NCBI GenBank assembly: GCA_963693285.1
Contig: OY848921.1
Coordinates: forward strand, 2,557,646 to 2,621,645
From: Xestospongia muta
Taxonomy: Eukaryota; Porifera; Demospongiae; Haplosclerida; Petrosiidae
DNA length: 64,000 bases
Reading direction: 5' to 3'
Shown: in pieces, positions 60,834 through 64,000 of the stretch
Layout: every line of letters starts with the position of its first letter
Numbering within the stretch: the stretch's first letter is position 1
The notes under the pieces: generated by a model
Told to the model about the DNA's origin: nothing
Seen by the model: the letters and a program-made list of their open reading frames with translations, nothing else
Databases searched by the model: none
Program-made: the position numbers and the translations under genes

Positions 60834-61168
60834 CCAGGGAGGTGGTCATAAGATAGTAGATGAGTGTACTCTGCCATTAACAAGAAAGAACTGTGTTAAT
60901 AGAATAATTACAGAAATGGTACTATAAATAATGTATATAATATATATGTTGTCATGGTAACCAATATGTGTACATGTATAGTGTGTATTTGATGTTGATG
61001 CTGAGAAGGGTCTGAAGTTGATAGAAATTTCAGAAGGGGTCAGTATTGAAGACGTCAGATCAGCTACAGGGTGTACATTTGAGGTAATATAATAATTATA
61101 GTACATATTATTACTACAATTTTATTGTATAGGTATCTACAGATCTAAAACCAATGGGACAAGCTTGA
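57805..61168 (+). CDS. OXCT1: Succinyl-CoA:3-ketoacid CoA transferase (SCOT)
   Basis: Fourteen exons starting 57805-57885 and 58786 onward, ending [11 protein letters not shown] with TGA at 61166-61168; about 519 residues, matching the family length of about 520. The first exon ([20 protein letters not shown]) is Arg/Leu-rich without acids, a mitochondrial targeting signal. The CoA-transferase alpha part has [14 protein letters not shown] and [15 protein letters not shown]. The beta part has [13 protein letters not shown] and [10 protein letters not shown], which contains the catalytic Glu of class I CoA transferases. [18 protein letters not shown] and [11 protein letters not shown] complete the C-terminus. 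It transfers CoA from succinyl-CoA to acetoacetate for ketone use in the matrix. The 0.9-kb first intron is the longest; the others are mostly below 200 bp. Confidence 0.95.
60767..60829. repeat. (CT)n microsatellite forming a splice acceptor tract in OXCT1
   Basis: About 31 CT units end eight bases before exon 60838, followed by cctcccag. The repeat therefore makes up nearly the whole polypyrimidine tract of this acceptor. Confidence 0.95.
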
Positions 61169-61382
61169 TTATTATTTATTACATTATCAAAATTAACAAT
61201 TTTTAGCTTCATTTACGCTAGTATTGTTCTGTTTTTAGTTTGTTAGTGTTAACATAACAACACAAAGTAATATTACTGTTAATACTTCACTACATCTGCA
61301 CTAACTCTTTCAATGTAATAATGATAGAGTTAGGGAACATACATATATTGACTAAACCAATATGTAGTGAGGTTGAGGTAAT

Positions 61383-64000
61383 CTAGAACATTCCAGAGAA
61401 TGTCTTCAATAAGTTCTGTAACTGGATGGTATCACTGTGATCAGCTCCATAAAATAATTTCATTAAAGGTAGACCTTTACGTGCTACTTCAACCGCTCCA
61501 CGTATATCTTCACTAGATGAATAACAATGATTAGTATAATACTCTTGATTTTAATATCATATCTTACCTCCGAAGCAATAACTCTGCTAAGTTTGGCAGT
61601 TCTTGTGTTAGTTCTATACTCTGTGAACCATAGACACCTTTTATAGCATCACAGCTCTGTTGACAGTAAAGAACTGCTGCAGAGTAATTATCTTAAAAAC
61701 CTTCAAGTTTTTGTATTAAAATACAAGACTAACTTTGTCGAGCATATGCAAAAGCTATTGCATTACAAGTACGACCAAATTCTTGGTTGAACTTGAAAAG
61801 CACTCGAGACTGCTCTTTGTAACATTTCAATAGAAGAGTTATCGATGAACCTTTTTGAGTTGAGAATAATACAAGACTGTATAATGATACAGATTTATTA
61901 CTTGTCTTGCCTTCTATGTAGAGTTGATCTGCTAGAAATTTTATCTAGTAAAGGAGAGATCAAATGAAGCATCTTTCATTAAGTATACCTCAAGATGATG
62001 ACTGATGTCAGTAGAGTGTCCACAGTCTAAACATTGACTGATCTTTCCTGTCTCTGGAAGAGGAAGAAGACCTTTACATTTGAAACAAGCTAGTCCATCC
62101 CAAGCATGTTCTCGATAAATAAGAATCTTGTTTGGACTATATAGAACAAAATGAAGAAAATCATTATATATTTTATATTTCACTAAAAGTAGTTTGTTTA
62201 GTCACTCATTATTATAAAGAACAAACAAAGTAGAACTTTTTACAGTTATCTTGTTATATATTCTTACTTGTGGCAGGCATTGCAGTTACAGTCAAACAAG
62301 TATCCATGTTTCAAAATGTCAAGTCGCTTAGCTTTTTTCATTCTGCCAACTTGAGGACCTTTATTGATTACAAAACCATGCACTTAAACGTTTCTTTTTC
62401 TTACCATAACAATAAAGTAACTCATCTCCTTTCTTCACATTGGAACTAGAAATAATTGCTATAACTTTGTTACCAGTAAATCTAAAGAGTTAAAGGAAAA
62501 ATAATTAAAATTGATCTCCTTATACATGAATACACAATATATACTCATATAACAGTATTAAAATGACAGATCTTAGCATACGAGTTATAAATTTGAATGA
62601 TTCATTATGTTTATGTTCCAAACCTGAAGACTATATTAGGATCACAAGAGTGGTTGAACAAAGACCCAGTGAGGTAGAGAGCTCGACCTAATTGATGTTC
62701 AACTAATTCTTGAACCTGTTCTCCACCAGCTCCCTTAATGATAGTCACAGATTCAACAGCATATGCATTGACTCGAAATTGTAACATGTGATATTTAATG
62801 AGTTCAGAAAATGGATCAAGTGCTGACTGATCAAAGTCATAATATTTAAGAAATGATTCCAAAATGTGAACACAGTTAACTGTTTTCCATGCTTCCTGTA
62901 TAATTAATTAATTATAGTTAATAAAATACAAGTACTTATTGTGTTGCACCTTTTCTAAATATTGACGTTGTTCCTCATCACTATAAAGTCCATTGTGTGA
63001 CTCAAGCAGAAGAACAGTCTGATATACATCTTTAGAATGTACAAAGTTATATATAGTACATTACATGCATAGCTAAAAAAGTGATGTTATTTTAACAACT
63101 AAATTGTAGCTTACATGGGTGGATTACTATGGAATCTAAAATTAAAAGTGAATTTGTTACTGTATAATTGTTGGTATGTTGTACTATTACAAAGTAACAA
63201 ATAATATAGTGAGTAAATTACATGAATTTTAGAATACATAGTAATCAACTGATGTAAACTACAAAATAGTCATTAAATTAAACGATTAATTTTTCTAGTG
63301 AATGCATCAAAATATTACTTTACCAGTGATATCAGTACGACCTGGACTAGTGAGCTTAGCAATAGCACTGGTAAGAGAAGATATCTGGCATTCCTTGATA
63401 ATGGCTGCAAATAATTTCAGAGCAGATAAATGTTAAAGTATAAGAATACAATGTTAATTAATAGTAAATTTTTCTACTACTTCTTTATTTTCCTGCTACA
63501 AGTTGTAATCCCAACTAACTTACTTATAATGTCATCTCTTGAAGCATTTAATATAATCCTCATTGCTAACATAACCAACCAATGTATCTGTGGAAATATA
63601 AATAGTTCAAATGTTTTTACACTTTTCTTACCTCCTTCCAATCATCAATGTTCCTACATTCTAGCCAGTGATATGATCTCCAGGCTATTTGCATACAACT
63701 CATTGAACAGTAACCAGTATGAACACAGAGAGAGCAACTAGTGAAAATATATCTATTATGTCTGCCTATCTATCTATTCATGCTAACGGTAAAAGATTAG
63801 ATGAGTTCTTAAAACAATGACTACAATTAGTATGTAGATATTCTCTCTTTAGTAGAGCAACATAAGGTGTCTCTGATAATACACAGTCACCAAATGACAA
63901 ATCTTTCTTAGCCTACATAATATAAACACACACACATCAATGTATATACACATATATTATAATAAATTTATACTTACAGCTAAACCTCTTCCTTTTTCTG
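61383..64000 (-). CDS. SMYD4-like SET/MYND protein, N-terminus outside window
   Basis: From the right edge the minus strand reads EKGRGLA (donor at 63977), then DLSFGDCVLSETPYVALL and the first MYND cysteines CSHCFK near 63830. CSMSCMQIAWRSYHWLEC follows near 63700-63655. The YHxxEC ending of MYND is typical of SMYD4. The SET core GSLFNHSCDPNIVFRF is at about 62680-62633, GDELLYCYG at about 62430, and the post-SET cysteines LFDCNCNACH at about 62300-62275. A further CxxC...CxxC (CFKCKGLLPL, SQCLDCGH) is at 62080-62020. The last exon ends LLKTFSGMF with TAG at 61385-61383. SMYD proteins methylate lysines; SMYD4 also has TPR repeats, which would lie outside here. Exon borders between 63660 and 62900 are uncertain. 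Confidence 0.85.

Noticed and set aside
60683..60883. Minus-strand open frame with an Arg-Glu repeat
   Set aside because: Product of the (CT)n microsatellite; antisense to OXCT1 exons.
1..64000. CRISPR arrays, operons, bacterial-style promoters or rRNA/tRNA genes
   Set aside because: The genes are spliced and eukaryotic; the tandem repeats lack spacer structure, and I saw no tRNA or rRNA sequence.

Overview
The window is eukaryotic and animal. Genes are split by many short GT-AG introns (often 50-120 bp, a few of 1-2 kb), the DNA is AT-rich, and there are animal-specific proteins: a smoothelin-like muscle-type CH protein, RAD51C, a mitochondrial SCOT, a SMYD4-like methyltransferase and several death domains. 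Many Roc/COR GTPase and death-domain genes, many DUF4419 genes and the compact layout point to a demosponge, most likely Amphimedon or a close relative. The species call is inference from protein style; I could not run a search. Most gene models were built by hand from splice sites and reading phase, so coordinates given as a span include introns.

Layout, left half (about 1-33.5 kb): an accessory region. It opens with an intron-bearing Tnp2-type transposase whose right terminus looks like a CACTA/EnSpm end (69-2510). Next comes an ankyrin-Roc-COR gene carrying a seemingly perfect 607-bp tandem duplication that puts a stop into one exon copy. A large Roc-COR protein with four death domains follows (7961-17771); it contains an array of tandemly duplicated 63-bp mini-exons. 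Decayed genes come next (a tentative DEPDC5/Iml1-like C-terminus and a short-chain dehydrogenase), then a small stand-alone death-domain gene (24078-26103). A broken segmental copy of the big Roc-COR-death gene (26577-33500) is interrupted by a very young, apparently intact Ty3/Gypsy element with identical 241-bp LTRs, a 5-bp target duplication, a tRNA-Ser-type primer site and one 1312-residue Gag-Pol frame.

Middle (34-41 kb): two units of a segmental duplication. Each carries a convergent pair of DUF4419 genes and a piece of the 3' end of the smoothelin-like gene. In the first unit both DUF4419 genes are open. In the second, the minus-strand one is cut to its C-terminal third. The first unit's smoothelin piece is a pseudogene; the second joins the real gene. 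The central parts of the oppositely oriented DUF4419 genes are almost identical in DNA while their ends differ, which suggests gene conversion.

Right half (40.8-64 kb): ordinary conserved genes packed tightly. They are the smoothelin-like gene (minus, 722 aa, with three DFRxxL motifs like the actin-binding motifs of myosin light chain kinase), RAD51C (minus), a C19orf53/UPF0390 protein (plus, 62 bp between its start codon and that of RAD51C), an acidic nuclear-type protein I do not recognise (plus), a Gpc1-like glycerophosphocholine acyltransferase (minus), a decayed surface-protein fragment, OXCT1/SCOT (plus), and the C-terminal part of a SMYD4-like protein running off the right edge (minus). 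The housekeeping genes do not form a pathway. The left half does read as a theme: Roc GTPase, ankyrin and death-domain proteins, repeatedly duplicated and broken, as expected of a fast-evolving cell-death or innate-immunity family.
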